This document shows, piece by piece, positions 35,429-44,200 of a stretch of 61,260 bases of DNA. Within the stretch, counting starts at the first letter, position 1. Each line of letters opens with the position of its first letter. The position numbers were made by a program, and so were the translations under genes. This DNA is from an uncultured Veillonella sp. (lineage in GTDB: Bacteria > Bacillota > Negativicutes > Veillonellales > Veillonellaceae), in NCBI GenBank assembly GCA_915066865.1, contig CAJZEE010000002.1, positions 1 through 61,260 of the forward strand. Direction: 5' to 3'. The notes under the pieces are model-generated. The model worked only from the letters and a program-made list of their open reading frames with translations. It was not told the origin of the DNA and made no database searches.

Positions 35429-35432
35429 TCAT
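34989..35432 (-). CDS. Inner-membrane spanin-like protein (overlapping frame 1)
   Basis: 147 residues. One N-terminal membrane helix (DICIVVFIGVFLYSF, about 21-36) and then a charged coiled coil to about residue 132, the plan of i-spanins such as lambda Rz. The ATG at 35432 lies five bases after GGAGG. The companion frame starts four bases downstream in the +1 frame and continues past this stop. Lambda Rz/Rz1 are also nested, but here both frames are long. Both sequences look like real proteins; protein-level proof is not available from sequence. Confidence 0.7.
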   Translation of the reverse strand: MNETSIITKIRNLFQKPIVRDICIVVFIGVFLYSFCRTAEYVYTNWFGRTNHNRAIDAVEQGKKSNESSIELNRRIQSEIDRSTILNHEAERRIEQIEVYQREASERIDESKARLDEAKRLLESNQQIFRDCEQGNSAIKENGGSTP

Positions 35433-35444
35433 TTCAACCTCCGA

Positions 35445-35846
35445 TTATAAATCATCCCAACGTGCAGCATATCCCCGCACATCAACATGTACAAAGTCCT
35501 GGCGGTAGTATCGGCCAATGCCGCCCTCAATACCTAGCTCATTACCACACTCCTCAGCTACTTGGGCTAGATAGTCTACATCAACCCCATCATATGTGAT
35601 ATCTGCGGCAGTGCCTTCAACGTGCTGGGAGTTAGACACCCCACCAACTTCTTCATTATGCTCTGGACAGCGATAACCGCTATTGATTGTGATAGGTTGA
35701 CCAATACGCTCACGAATTGCGTCTAATAGATCCACCAGACGTTTGTCTATAATGTGGTCCAACACATTATGGCCTTGGCCGTCCTGAGCATGTCTATGAC
35801 AACTACAAGAGAACTCATAATCATCAAAATAAGTACCAATTTTCAT
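35445..35846 (-). CDS. M15-family peptidase, phage endolysin
   Basis: 133 residues, a single catalytic domain of the VanY/M15_3 type. Zinc ligands lie in SQHVEGTAADI (His, Asp) and the C-terminal VHVDVRGY (His); INSGYRCPEHN is also typical. It cleaves peptide crosslinks of peptidoglycan. The start at 35846 (MKIGTY) is eight bases after AAGGAGG. It stands between holin and the spanin-like pair, completing the lysis set. No signal peptide, so it depends on the holin. Confidence 0.9.
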   Translation of the reverse strand: MKIGTYFDDYEFSCSCHRHAQDGQGHNVLDHIIDKRLVDLLDAIRERIGQPITINSGYRCPEHNEEVGGVSNSQHVEGTAADITYDGVDVDYLAQVAEECGNELGIEGGIGRYYRQDFVHVDVRGYAARWDDL

Positions 35847-35903
35847 ATCCATTTCCTCCTTTAATAAAATAGGCACCAGCATATGTGCCAGTGCCTACAA
35901 AAA

Positions 35904-36449
35904 TTATTTTCTTTTTAAAATAGAATCAAGCTTTTCATTAACTATATCCAATAATTTGCTCGCAAGTGGATTGCCTCCATCCCGCATATTTTCCAATATA
36001 GAGGTTAATTCTGTACCACCTAAATAAGTCCATACAAGGGTTACGGCGAACGTATAGGGCTGTGCCATATAATCAAAGCACCATGCTGCTGACGTAAGCA
36101 ATACATAGGATAGTACTTTATCCCCAAACGGCTTACGCATATGCTTAGATGATATGAGCCCTTTCCCAAATGCAGCAGGAATGGCCCAGTATTTATCAGT
36201 CATTCTGATATTTTCCGGACTCGCCCCCATATCTAACAACATCTGATATGCAATCGCCACCCACTTTGTAAGCAAATCAATGAACACTAAACAAATAAAA
36301 ATTCCCAACACCTGAACATGCTTTAATCCTAAAAGCCATATGCCAATAGTAGCAAATATAGCCATTACAGTTTTAATTGCAAATCCATCAGTGAGCCGCT
36401 CCCAAGCTAACTGAATAAAATCAGTAATAGATACTAATAATGTATTCAT
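35904..36449 (-). CDS. Holin of the phage_holin_4_1 (TcdE-like) type
   Basis: 181 residues, somewhat longer than the usual 130-150 because of an N-terminal extension. Two or three hydrophobic segments follow (VMAIFATIGIWLL, IFICLVFIDLLTKWVA, SYVLLTSAAWCFDYM) and the family's late TELTSILENM with a charged C-terminus. It should open the inner membrane for the endolysin encoded 57 bases downstream. GGGGAG precedes the start. Confidence 0.88.
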   Translation of the reverse strand: MNTLLVSITDFIQLAWERLTDGFAIKTVMAIFATIGIWLLGLKHVQVLGIFICLVFIDLLTKWVAIAYQMLLDMGASPENIRMTDKYWAIPAAFGKGLISSKHMRKPFGDKVLSYVLLTSAAWCFDYMAQPYTFAVTLVWTYLGGTELTSILENMRDGGNPLASKLLDIVNEKLDSILKRK

Positions 36450-36471
36450 TCAACTCTCCCCTATTATTGAA

Positions 36472-37392
36472 TTATGCCTGTTCCCACTTTTCACTATAAA
36501 GGTTCCATTTTTTGCTGTGATCTGGATTGTAGACCTCTAATGAAATTTTCTGCATCATGACATTTCGTGGTGGGCGAGATTCCTCGCTAACAGTCATTTT
36601 ATTAACCCTAATAAGGTCATAAGATTTTAAATCAAGGTTATCATCTGCCCATACAAATGCGGGGATATTGATTACGGCAAGAGAACTGTTAGCGAAAGCA
36701 TCCCTATCAATATCAGTGGCCTTAGGCAAATTGATAATGTTGTGATCGGTTCCAACAAATGCTAATGCACCAACTTTAACAACATTCGGACAGGTGAGTT
36801 CACCTTCCAAATCGCTACGGCCGTAGAACTGCTTAGGCAAAATCTCTGTAGCCGTTTCCGGATTAAATTCAACAAGACCTTTGATTTTAACAGTGTCAAC
36901 GACATGCTCAATTAAGTTAAGGTATTCAAGATAAATATCATCTGCGCCATAAGGCTGAATTTTAATAGTTGCACTCCCGGATTGGATTTCAACGGATTCT
37001 GCCTCACCACGCACTCGAACTTTAAAGCCATCTTGCCCGGATACTCGAATTTCCGTATCCCCTTTTCTTGGTTCATTAAATGTGAGTGGAGTATAAGGCT
37101 GTTCAGCCAACGCATGAACAATAGCAGATAATACCGCATCAAGCATACCACTATTAACAAGAATATTTTTGCTTTTTAGGTCCGCCACGATTCCAGCTAA
37201 ATTAGGCTGTTGAGGTTTAAGGGAATTATAAAAATCTTCCTCAGTACCTGTAAAGCCATGTCGTTTGACAAAGTCATATATTCCCTCGCCCGGTTTTCCC
37301 TGTAATCCGGGTATATTTACATTCACGTTAATTGTCTCAGGAACATGAACTTCAATTACATATGGTGCTCTCACACTTCCTTTTATAGCCAT
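36472..37392 (-). CDS. Tail-associated protein with LRR-like segment
   Basis: 306 residues. The N-terminus contains a collagen-like/phage-fibre stretch (IPGLQGKPGEGIYDFVKRHGFTG shortened here), the middle is strand-rich, and residues about 175-250 show BspA-type leucine-rich repeats (ELTCPNVVKVGALAFVG, NLPKATDIDRDAFANSS). LRR_5 repeats often bind proteins or surfaces, so a receptor-binding or fibre role is possible. It lies between the tip proteins and the lysis genes, where fibres usually are. No firm family. Confidence 0.6.
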   Translation of the reverse strand: MAIKGSVRAPYVIEVHVPETINVNVNIPGLQGKPGEGIYDFVKRHGFTGTEEDFYNSLKPQQPNLAGIVADLKSKNILVNSGMLDAVLSAIVHALAEQPYTPLTFNEPRKGDTEIRVSGQDGFKVRVRGEAESVEIQSGSATIKIQPYGADDIYLEYLNLIEHVVDTVKIKGLVEFNPETATEILPKQFYGRSDLEGELTCPNVVKVGALAFVGTDHNIINLPKATDIDRDAFANSSLAVINIPAFVWADDNLDLKSYDLIRVNKMTVSEESRPPRNVMMQKISLEVYNPDHSKKWNLYSEKWEQA

Positions 37393-37406
37393 TTTTTTGC
37401 TCTCCT

Positions 37407-37727
37407 TTAATGTAAACTGATGTCATGGATGAACTCAATATCGCCCATGACTAACTTATATGAATAATCTTTACCAACAATAAATACATCATATTGACCT
37501 TTTTTTATAGAGTCTGAGATCTTTAATGTATCTTCTCCTCTAATAGTTACAATAATTGTATCCTCACTAATATGGCAGTCAGCTGTTGCCAACAATTTGC
37601 CTGTTAGAGAACGCACTTTACAAATTGCTGTAGCAGTTGTTAAATCAACATCCCCCTGCACTATATAAGCACGTCTAAAATCAGAACCTATATGTATCGT
37701 TTCAGATACATTTTTTATTGTGTTCAT
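37407..37727 (-). CDS. Small tail/baseplate-associated protein
   Basis: 106 residues, strand-rich, no membrane segment. The pattern (IHIGSDFRRAYIVQG at the start, then alternating strands) resembles small phage baseplate proteins of the BppU N-terminal kind, but the match is only by eye. A good AGAGGTGAT site precedes the start. Position between fibre-like and tip genes supports a virion role. Confidence 0.6.
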   Translation of the reverse strand: MNTIKNVSETIHIGSDFRRAYIVQGDVDLTTATAICKVRSLTGKLLATADCHISEDTIIVTIRGEDTLKISDSIKKGQYDVFIVGKDYSYKLVMGDIEFIHDISLH

Positions 37728-37738
37728 AGATCACCTCT

Positions 37739-38731
37739 TTAATTAAATGGCATCCCTGATGCTTTATCATACCCAGTAACATCAACAACCATATATTGAG
37801 TAGCCGTCTGTCCAGCACACCCCATAGGATATGGCGTTACAGTATCCCAATAAATTTTTTGATATGATTTTATTTCAATACTTCGTTTACCTGTAAAATG
37901 AATAGTTTGCCATACACTACCAGTATGTGATTGATTATCGCCTTTCGTAAGATTAGGGCCCCATACCGCAGCATCAACTACAGACATAGGAATTACAGCA
38001 ATATCACAATCATATGACTTAGATGGCACAGTCATTTTAGTATGCTCGTTAGGAGAATACTTAGACAATGTACTGTACCAATCTTGATGATATTGGTCGA
38101 TTACCCTTAAATATCGAATACGACTATCATAGATCACATCATTTTTGATATTGTATTCATCTTTCCAGCTTGTTTTGAAGAATTTGTGCTTTCCTAAAAC
38201 CTGCAAAGCTATATTGAGTTTGCTACTTCCTGCCTTATCAACGAATCTGATGCGAGGTGTATTCGCATTGGCTGCAACGTCCTCGAAATATCCGAAACAA
38301 TAAAACTTAATGCCATTTTTTACCTCATTAATCATTTCTTGTGTAATTATTGCTCCACCCTTAACAACATCAACAATAAGGGCTATGAGTCCCTCTTTTT
38401 TGCGACATATCCATTGTGCTTTGAATTCATATCCCTGTGGAACAGATATTGCAATAAGTGGAGCCTCACCATGATAATTTGGCTGAGTAATATACGTTAT
38501 ACGAATAGCGTTTGAACCACCATTTCCGTATTGATATAGCATAGTTGGCACCATTAATGGAGTATACGTTTTAAGTTGCGTAGGAATTAATACATCAGCT
38601 GACACTGCTCTATTGCTTCCAGTCCACAGTACAGCCTCCTTTTGTTTCGGTAAGCTAAGATAAACTAAATTATCATAACTATCATTAATAATAGTTGTGC
38701 CAGCTTCGTTTTTAACATTAATAAACTCCAT
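37739..38731 (-). CDS. Uncharacterised tail-region protein
   Basis: 330 residues, strand-rich, rich in Tyr and Asn, no membrane segment. I do not recognise a family. The start at 38731 (MEFINV) has GAGGGGTGG upstream and overlaps the previous gene by 14 bases; an upstream ATG at 38791 lies well inside that gene and is less likely. Between the tip protein and the fibre-like protein, so a receptor-binding or fibre part is the best guess. Confidence 0.65.
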   Translation of the reverse strand: MEFINVKNEAGTTIINDSYDNLVYLSLPKQKEAVLWTGSNRAVSADVLIPTQLKTYTPLMVPTMLYQYGNGGSNAIRITYITQPNYHGEAPLIAISVPQGYEFKAQWICRKKEGLIALIVDVVKGGAIITQEMINEVKNGIKFYCFGYFEDVAANANTPRIRFVDKAGSSKLNIALQVLGKHKFFKTSWKDEYNIKNDVIYDSRIRYLRVIDQYHQDWYSTLSKYSPNEHTKMTVPSKSYDCDIAVIPMSVVDAAVWGPNLTKGDNQSHTGSVWQTIHFTGKRSIEIKSYQKIYWDTVTPYPMGCAGQTATQYMVVDVTGYDKASGMPFN

Positions 38732-39023
38732 AAACAACCCACCCCTCATATTGAAAGCCGTTAATCCGCCCATTAGATAAATTTGTTTCACGAGTTACGG
38801 AAAAGTACCATGTAATAACATTATCTTTAACTTCTGCCACTAGGTACTGCCCCATAGCTGCAGCCCAGACCTTTTGTCCGGACTGCAGTCCCTCAACGCG
38901 TATCGTATTCTTAACGTTAGGCACCGCACTTACATATTGACGCCCTTCAATGCGTGTCAAACGTTCTTTTAGATTTAATATGATATTGCCATTTTTATCA
39001 TATATTATGATATGAGGTGTCAT
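38718..39023 (-). CDS. Small tail-region protein
   Basis: 101 residues, soluble and strand-rich, ending in Tyr-rich sequence. It begins MTPHIIIYDKNGNIIL. AAAGGAG precedes the start. It follows the tip protein by 13 bases and overlaps the next gene, so it is part of the tail-tip unit. Function unknown. Confidence 0.65.
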   Translation of the reverse strand: MTPHIIIYDKNGNIILNLKERLTRIEGRQYVSAVPNVKNTIRVEGLQSGQKVWAAAMGQYLVAEVKDNVITWYFSVTRETNLSNGRINGFQYEGWVVYGVY

Positions 39024-39036
39024 TATTTATACTCCT

Positions 39037-42000
39037 TTACCAGCACCCGAGCTTGACTCTAACATTATTTTCTTCATCATAAGCCGAGATTAAATTGTCC
39101 TGAATCTCTACGCGAGCCCCAGTTGTTCGAGTTCGTAATGTTCCGATAGTTGCACAAATAGCAGATAGTGATGGAGTATCGATATTTTCCGCAGTAACTG
39201 CATTGGCTTGAATCATACCTTTAGCAATTACATTGGCATCAAATACAGTTTTACTTGTTACATGGAATAGTTTCCCATCAATACGTGTGCCTGATTTACT
39301 CAAATTGATGCGTGCGATTAATTTATCACCATCGATTTTGCCCAATGCTTCCGTAATACGTGCATCAAATCCATCAGACAGCTGTGTAAATCGACTTTCA
39401 ACATGTTTATTTAAATCGCTTATTGATTTAGTAGTCCCATTGGCTAAATCCGTGAGTCGGGATTCAAAGCCATCAGATACCTTTTTAACTGCTGATACAT
39501 CATTTTTCATGGATTCAATAGCTTTATCCATTTTATCCAGCCCAAGGCTTTCAGTATCAAGCAATTCTTTCGGAATCTTTTCTAAAATCGCTACTGGCTG
39601 CTCTGCCGTTTTAGCACCCTCACCAAAAATATCAACAAAGGCAACCCGCACTCGATATATACCGACATTCAATGGAAATGTAACTGCATTTGTAGCTGAA
39701 AAATACACGGTTTCATTAATATATACATTCATCCCTTTACAATTAGCTGGAATCGCATTTGTAAGTACCCCTACACTACCAAAGCCAGCTCTAGCAATAA
39801 ATGTTGTAGGTGCTTTAGGAACAGGAACGTTATATTCGACATTTGCGGGTGCTCCATATCCTTTAGATGGATTGTGAGCATACAAATATACTTTTCCTTG
39901 TCGCTCGGTTAGCATCCCAGCATATGTCGTATTATTACTACGTCCAATTAATCCATCGGATTGTCCCGGATTAAGATTTGTTCGCAACTCATAATAATCA
40001 ATGTCTGCATTGCGGACTTCCAACCAATTAAATTGTGCTACAGATCCAAATGTTACTGAAAAACCTTGCGGGGTATTTGGTACATCACTTTTCATTTGCA
40101 CGAGAATACTTTTAGTAAGTCCCTGTGAATAGTTGCCATGAGAATCTTTGACCTTAACTTTAACCTCATATGTATGGCCTAGTTCACACCCACTAATAAC
40201 GATTTGCCCGTTGCCATTGCCTCCATATTTCCACTCTCCAGCCCCTTCGCGATACCATGCTTCAGCAGTATCAAACGTGTTTAAATCTGGAGCAGTAAAT
40301 GTAGCAACTACATCATATGAGAGCACCCCATCCCCAATTTTGTAATACTTTGTATATAAAGCTAATTCATTGACCTCAGGGATATAGTAAGGAGTAATCG
40401 TGTATTCATATGCCTGTACTTCATCGAGACCTTGCTCATTAGTACCAAACATATTGCGAGATGAGAATTTAAGGTATATCTTTTTCCCAACATCTTCAGG
40501 ACGATATGATGCCCTGAATATAGCTTCATCCACACGAATAAATCGTTCATTAGCATTATGCGAAATGGCTTTTGTGCCATATTGCCCCCGCACAAGGCCT
40601 TTCAGCGTATACCAATTATCTGTATGCATTTCCACTGTTTCATAACTCAAAGCCTCACCACCTACCCAGCATAGCGTATTGCCACGCTCAGCATCTATAT
40701 GAGTACCATTTTGCAATACTCCTCGATTAAGGACTATATTGCAAAAATCATTAGTTTGGCTAAATCCATATTTCATACGCCCCATGCGAGCCTGTTGGGT
40801 TATCTCTCCAATTTGACGATAACGTTGATTATCATCGGACAGCCAAACAGAACAACCGCCCCAATTATCCGGAGCATTAACGCCTATGAATACTTGATTC
40901 CCTCCAACATCTCCAACTGTCTGAAATATTGCTACGTCATTAACAGACGGAGCCGGGATATTATAATCAATGAAAGGTCGTTCATTCTCATGAACGTTAT
41001 ATTTAGCTGGAGCATATGTGCCGGGTGGTTTTCCCTCTGCAGTAATTTCAAGTTGTCCATCTGCCGCCTCTGATACTGCAGTTATAATGACAATTTGCTT
41101 ATTTAACTGACAGATGTCATCTGTTAAGGTCACAATATCACCGGGCTCCAATCTGCAAAACTCCCATGATAAATGGAATGTATACTGATTGCGACTATAT
41201 AATCGCTTCATTGCTAATTGCTCGGCATAATACTGAGCCCTTGCTTTCGTATACAAATAATGAGCTTGCTTAGTGGATGCTGGACGCATTCCATTTTTTT
41301 GTACATCAGCCACAACCTCGAATGATACTGTTTCTTTCTCGTAGTTGTTAGCACGATTTAAAAATTCAACAGTTGCCTGATTGTAACATTCGGAGGTGTC
41401 TTTTCGCTTATAAATTACTAACTGCCCATCGCTTCCCGGAATTAAATCATCGGCAGTTAGATCATACTGAACCTGTAAATGCGGATCCCAGTCACGGATT
41501 GACTCATCTGCAAGAGGTACTATTTTTAAGCGGTCATTAGACCAAAATAAAATCGCATTTGTAATTTCTGCGATTTCATTAATTATGGCCTGTGCTTTCT
41601 TTGCACCTTCATTTGGAGGTGTAGAAATCAATATATCAGCCGCCCTGCAATACCGTCTGTAATTATCTAACCCCTCAATTTGAGATGCATCAATGCCTAC
41701 CCCTTTTAAGATATGCACAATGTAATCTGCGGGATTTACATCAATGCCATCACCGGTGTCTAATAATTTGCCTTTAACCTCAAAATTATAGTTTGGCAAA
41801 CTCCCGCGCTCTCCAAGATCTACAACGCCAGCCATATATGCAAGTCCACTATATGGCAATGCCTTTTCAGGGTGCTTGCTGACTACATACGGCCAAGGTT
41901 GCTGCCCTAGCCTACCGTCAAATAGGGTAAGCTGGATTTCGCTTTGTGGGTATGTAAATATTTCTTTATCTATCCACACTTTACCAATACCGGATATAGG

Positions 42001-42258
42001 CCCCTCACATAAACCAATAGCACATGCTACCGAATAGGTATATGTAATATTAGTGTGTTTCGAACCACCACCTTTGCCAGTCCGTTGAGTTGACTTATGT
42101 TCGTGGGCGGTGAAATCATCATAATAAATTACATTCCCGGATTGTCGAGTAGTCCCTAACACTTCAGGAACTACTTCACCATACGAAGCACTATTAATTT
42201 GAAATTCATTAATGCGCTCAGCTGTTGTAGTTGAGTTATGACTACGCCAAAAACCCAT
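39037..42258 (-). CDS. Large tail-tip (host-specificity, gpJ-like) protein
   Basis: 1,073 residues. The N-terminal half has the phage-tail_3 pattern (SYGEVVPEVLGTTRQSGN; YSVACAIGLCEGPISGIGKVW). Fibronectin III-like repeats occupy about 660-860. A helical coiled part (about 900-980) and a short strand tail follow, as in lambda gpJ, where the C-terminus contacts the host. It forms the tail hub and tip. Last member of a module DUF2460-DUF2163-NlpC/P60-tip that resembles the gene transfer agent tail tip. Confidence 0.88.
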   Translation of the reverse strand: MGFWRSHNSTTTAERINEFQINSASYGEVVPEVLGTTRQSGNVIYYDDFTAHEHKSTQRTGKGGGSKHTNITYTYSVACAIGLCEGPISGIGKVWIDKEIFTYPQSEIQLTLFDGRLGQQPWPYVVSKHPEKALPYSGLAYMAGVVDLGERGSLPNYNFEVKGKLLDTGDGIDVNPADYIVHILKGVGIDASQIEGLDNYRRYCRAADILISTPPNEGAKKAQAIINEIAEITNAILFWSNDRLKIVPLADESIRDWDPHLQVQYDLTADDLIPGSDGQLVIYKRKDTSECYNQATVEFLNRANNYEKETVSFEVVADVQKNGMRPASTKQAHYLYTKARAQYYAEQLAMKRLYSRNQYTFHLSWEFCRLEPGDIVTLTDDICQLNKQIVIITAVSEAADGQLEITAEGKPPGTYAPAKYNVHENERPFIDYNIPAPSVNDVAIFQTVGDVGGNQVFIGVNAPDNWGGCSVWLSDDNQRYRQIGEITQQARMGRMKYGFSQTNDFCNIVLNRGVLQNGTHIDAERGNTLCWVGGEALSYETVEMHTDNWYTLKGLVRGQYGTKAISHNANERFIRVDEAIFRASYRPEDVGKKIYLKFSSRNMFGTNEQGLDEVQAYEYTITPYYIPEVNELALYTKYYKIGDGVLSYDVVATFTAPDLNTFDTAEAWYREGAGEWKYGGNGNGQIVISGCELGHTYEVKVKVKDSHGNYSQGLTKSILVQMKSDVPNTPQGFSVTFGSVAQFNWLEVRNADIDYYELRTNLNPGQSDGLIGRSNNTTYAGMLTERQGKVYLYAHNPSKGYGAPANVEYNVPVPKAPTTFIARAGFGSVGVLTNAIPANCKGMNVYINETVYFSATNAVTFPLNVGIYRVRVAFVDIFGEGAKTAEQPVAILEKIPKELLDTESLGLDKMDKAIESMKNDVSAVKKVSDGFESRLTDLANGTTKSISDLNKHVESRFTQLSDGFDARITEALGKIDGDKLIARINLSKSGTRIDGKLFHVTSKTVFDANVIAKGMIQANAVTAENIDTPSLSAICATIGTLRTRTTGARVEIQDNLISAYDEENNVRVKLGCW

Positions 42259-42259
42259 A

Positions 42260-42772
42260 TTATGGTGTCACCTCCTCTCGAAATCGATAAACGGCACGTA
42301 ATCGGCTTCGCCCTCGACTATCATTGAATATTACATCTTCCAGCTTTGAAAATATTACACCGTAATCAACAAATGCGTGAATAACTAACCCGTTGCCAAT
42401 GTATATTGCGCCATGACTAATGCAACGACCGAATTGATAGAGTAAAAAGTCACCAATTTCAAGTATGTCATTTTCAAGATCCACCTTGTCGGCTACCTGT
42501 TCCACATATTTAAGATATTTCTCTTCTGAATGGTGCAAATGCCACTCATTCGAGTAATCCTCAATATTCAATTTATCCTTTGGCATAAGCCCGGATTCAA
42601 CAACTGCAGCCACTAGCAAATACGCACAATCAACGCCAACGCCTCTTACCATCGCATTATTTTGATAAGGAGTGCCAAGCCACCTAATTGCAGCATTTGC
42701 GATTTTTTGGCCTGTACTTTCATTTGTATTTGGCTTGTCGCTATCTGCTCGCTGTAGTTTGATAATATTCAT
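42260..42772 (-). CDS. NlpC/P60 tail peptidase
   Basis: 170 residues. Catalytic Cys in VGVDCAYLL (about 49) and His in CISHGAIYIG (about 117), with a third polar position near VIHAFVDYG. As in lambda gpK and GTA gp14 it should cut peptidoglycan during DNA entry or take part in tip assembly. Its start overlaps the DUF2163 stop by four bases. Confidence 0.88.
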   Translation of the reverse strand: MNIIKLQRADSDKPNTNESTGQKIANAAIRWLGTPYQNNAMVRGVGVDCAYLLVAAVVESGLMPKDKLNIEDYSNEWHLHHSEEKYLKYVEQVADKVDLENDILEIGDFLLYQFGRCISHGAIYIGNGLVIHAFVDYGVIFSKLEDVIFNDSRGRSRLRAVYRFREEVTP

Positions 42773-43620
42773 CGAATGCTCTCCTTTAAAGGAACATATG
42801 GAGTCGCCCTGTTCCTATTAAAATTATTAAATTTTGAACGACATTCCTCAGGTGTTTTTGCACACCCCGGATATATATAGGCCTCATTGCCAACTTGTGG
42901 CTGTGCATCGGCAGGGGTCATATATCGAATACGTCCGTTTTGACTATCCATAATTTGTGTAGATTGTCCTGCAAGAGGGCCATTTATCCACTCAATACCT
43001 CCAGCATTGTAATAGCCATTGCTAAATGAAGAATCAATCGTAATAGTATTTGTAGCCGGAACTGATACAACTTTTATGCGTTTTCGATACTGTTTAATAT
43101 CTACGCCACACTCAGAACTATAAATGCTATAGGGACATTGAGGATAATATCGCTTACCCGGAAACTCAGTATTGAGTCTTTGCACAACTGATTTGACATC
43201 AAGCTGTAATGTAAGGCCTCCACCCTGTTTGACATTAACTTCTCCAGTAAACAAAGAAACAACCCCAATAATATGATTTTTCTCATCGAAAAAAGCTCTC
43301 TTTAAAGATAGAGTGGCGCCATCGAATCCACCATTATGAGCTACCGCCATAATCGGAACTCCACCAATTTTGTCATCCTTGTTGCAAGAAATATTGACAG
43401 TTAATTTATCGACGGCCACTTCGGAGCGTGTTTTTATTTGGTTCCGAGTAATAATTGGCCCATCACCTCGATATAACTTACCGCCATATGATACATTAGC
43501 ATCAGTATCGGCCCAGTAATACGAGATTCCACTCACTAATTGCAGCTCATATAGATCACAGCTAACAAATGATTTATTCTTATTGAGATGACTATTAAGT
43601 ATTTCATCAACGTGCTTCAT
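42769..43620 (-). CDS. DUF2163/BR0599-type tail protein
   Basis: 283 residues. The N-terminal domain matches the DUF2163 plan and the C-terminal part the phage_BR0599 plan, with CPYSIYSSECGVDI and CAKTPEECRSKFNN, whose cysteines are conserved in such proteins. GTA gp13-like hub component that holds an iron-sulfur or structural Cys cluster in relatives (family knowledge, not visible here). AGGTGAT precedes the start. Confidence 0.85.
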   Translation of the reverse strand: MKHVDEILNSHLNKNKSFVSCDLYELQLVSGISYYWADTDANVSYGGKLYRGDGPIITRNQIKTRSEVAVDKLTVNISCNKDDKIGGVPIMAVAHNGGFDGATLSLKRAFFDEKNHIIGVVSLFTGEVNVKQGGGLTLQLDVKSVVQRLNTEFPGKRYYPQCPYSIYSSECGVDIKQYRKRIKVVSVPATNTITIDSSFSNGYYNAGGIEWINGPLAGQSTQIMDSQNGRIRYMTPADAQPQVGNEAYIYPGCAKTPEECRSKFNNFNRNRATPYVPLKESIR

Positions 43621-43631
43621 ACTTTATCACC

Positions 43632-44198
43632 TCACCATGCTGTAACTAATTTGAACGGTTTAGATTTATAAACGTTTCTATATTTCAAGTCGGCTGTAAA
43701 GTCGCCACTAAATACGACCTTCCAATAATATGTATAGTCAGCCGTAATAATTGCGGTAGGAGATACAGTCTGCCCACTTGCTAGACGTATAACACCTTTG
43801 TCAGTGGTGCATCTAACCTCTTGACCGTCAGCATATAGCTTAACGTTTTCAACATATGCAACAGGTTCAATATAATCACCGAATTTACGAACAGCTTGCC
43901 ATTCATTCTCGGCCCCGGTCCCAAGTCGAATGCCTTTTTGCGTATGGTCCTCAGGGTCAAGCCATAAAAACGGGGTTAAGCCACCTTTTACAGTGGCATA
44001 AAAGCCCATCATCGTTTCATACTGCTCTTGATTCAATACGGCAAACGATGCGGAAATAGTATATTGTGGCAGTTGCTGAGTAGTCATTGTACGTAATCTA
44101 CCGGATCCACTCCGCTTAGTTTTTACATCCCAATGTTGCATTTTGCTTGAATCCCATGCAAATGTATTGATGTTAGGGAATTTTTTTAACTCTGCCAT
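43632..44198 (-). CDS. DUF2460-type distal tail protein
   Basis: 188 residues. FPNINTFAWDSSK at the start and FYATVKGGLTPFLWLDPEDH in the middle are typical of DUF2460 (GTA gp12-like, distal tail). It should cap the tail tube and carry the hub. The ATG at 44198 starts just after the tape-measure stop; a GTG at 44207 in the same frame is less likely. Confidence 0.82.
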   Translation of the reverse strand: MAELKKFPNINTFAWDSSKMQHWDVKTKRSGSGRLRTMTTQQLPQYTISASFAVLNQEQYETMMGFYATVKGGLTPFLWLDPEDHTQKGIRLGTGAENEWQAVRKFGDYIEPVAYVENVKLYADGQEVRCTTDKGVIRLASGQTVSPTAIITADYTYYWKVVFSGDFTADLKYRNVYKSKPFKLVTAW

Positions 44199-44200
44199 GA

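Noticed and set aside
34985..35432. Treating one of the two overlapping lysis frames as a shadow
   Set aside because: Both frames have start signals, a membrane segment and coiled-coil character, so neither can be dismissed from sequence; both are kept with lower confidence.
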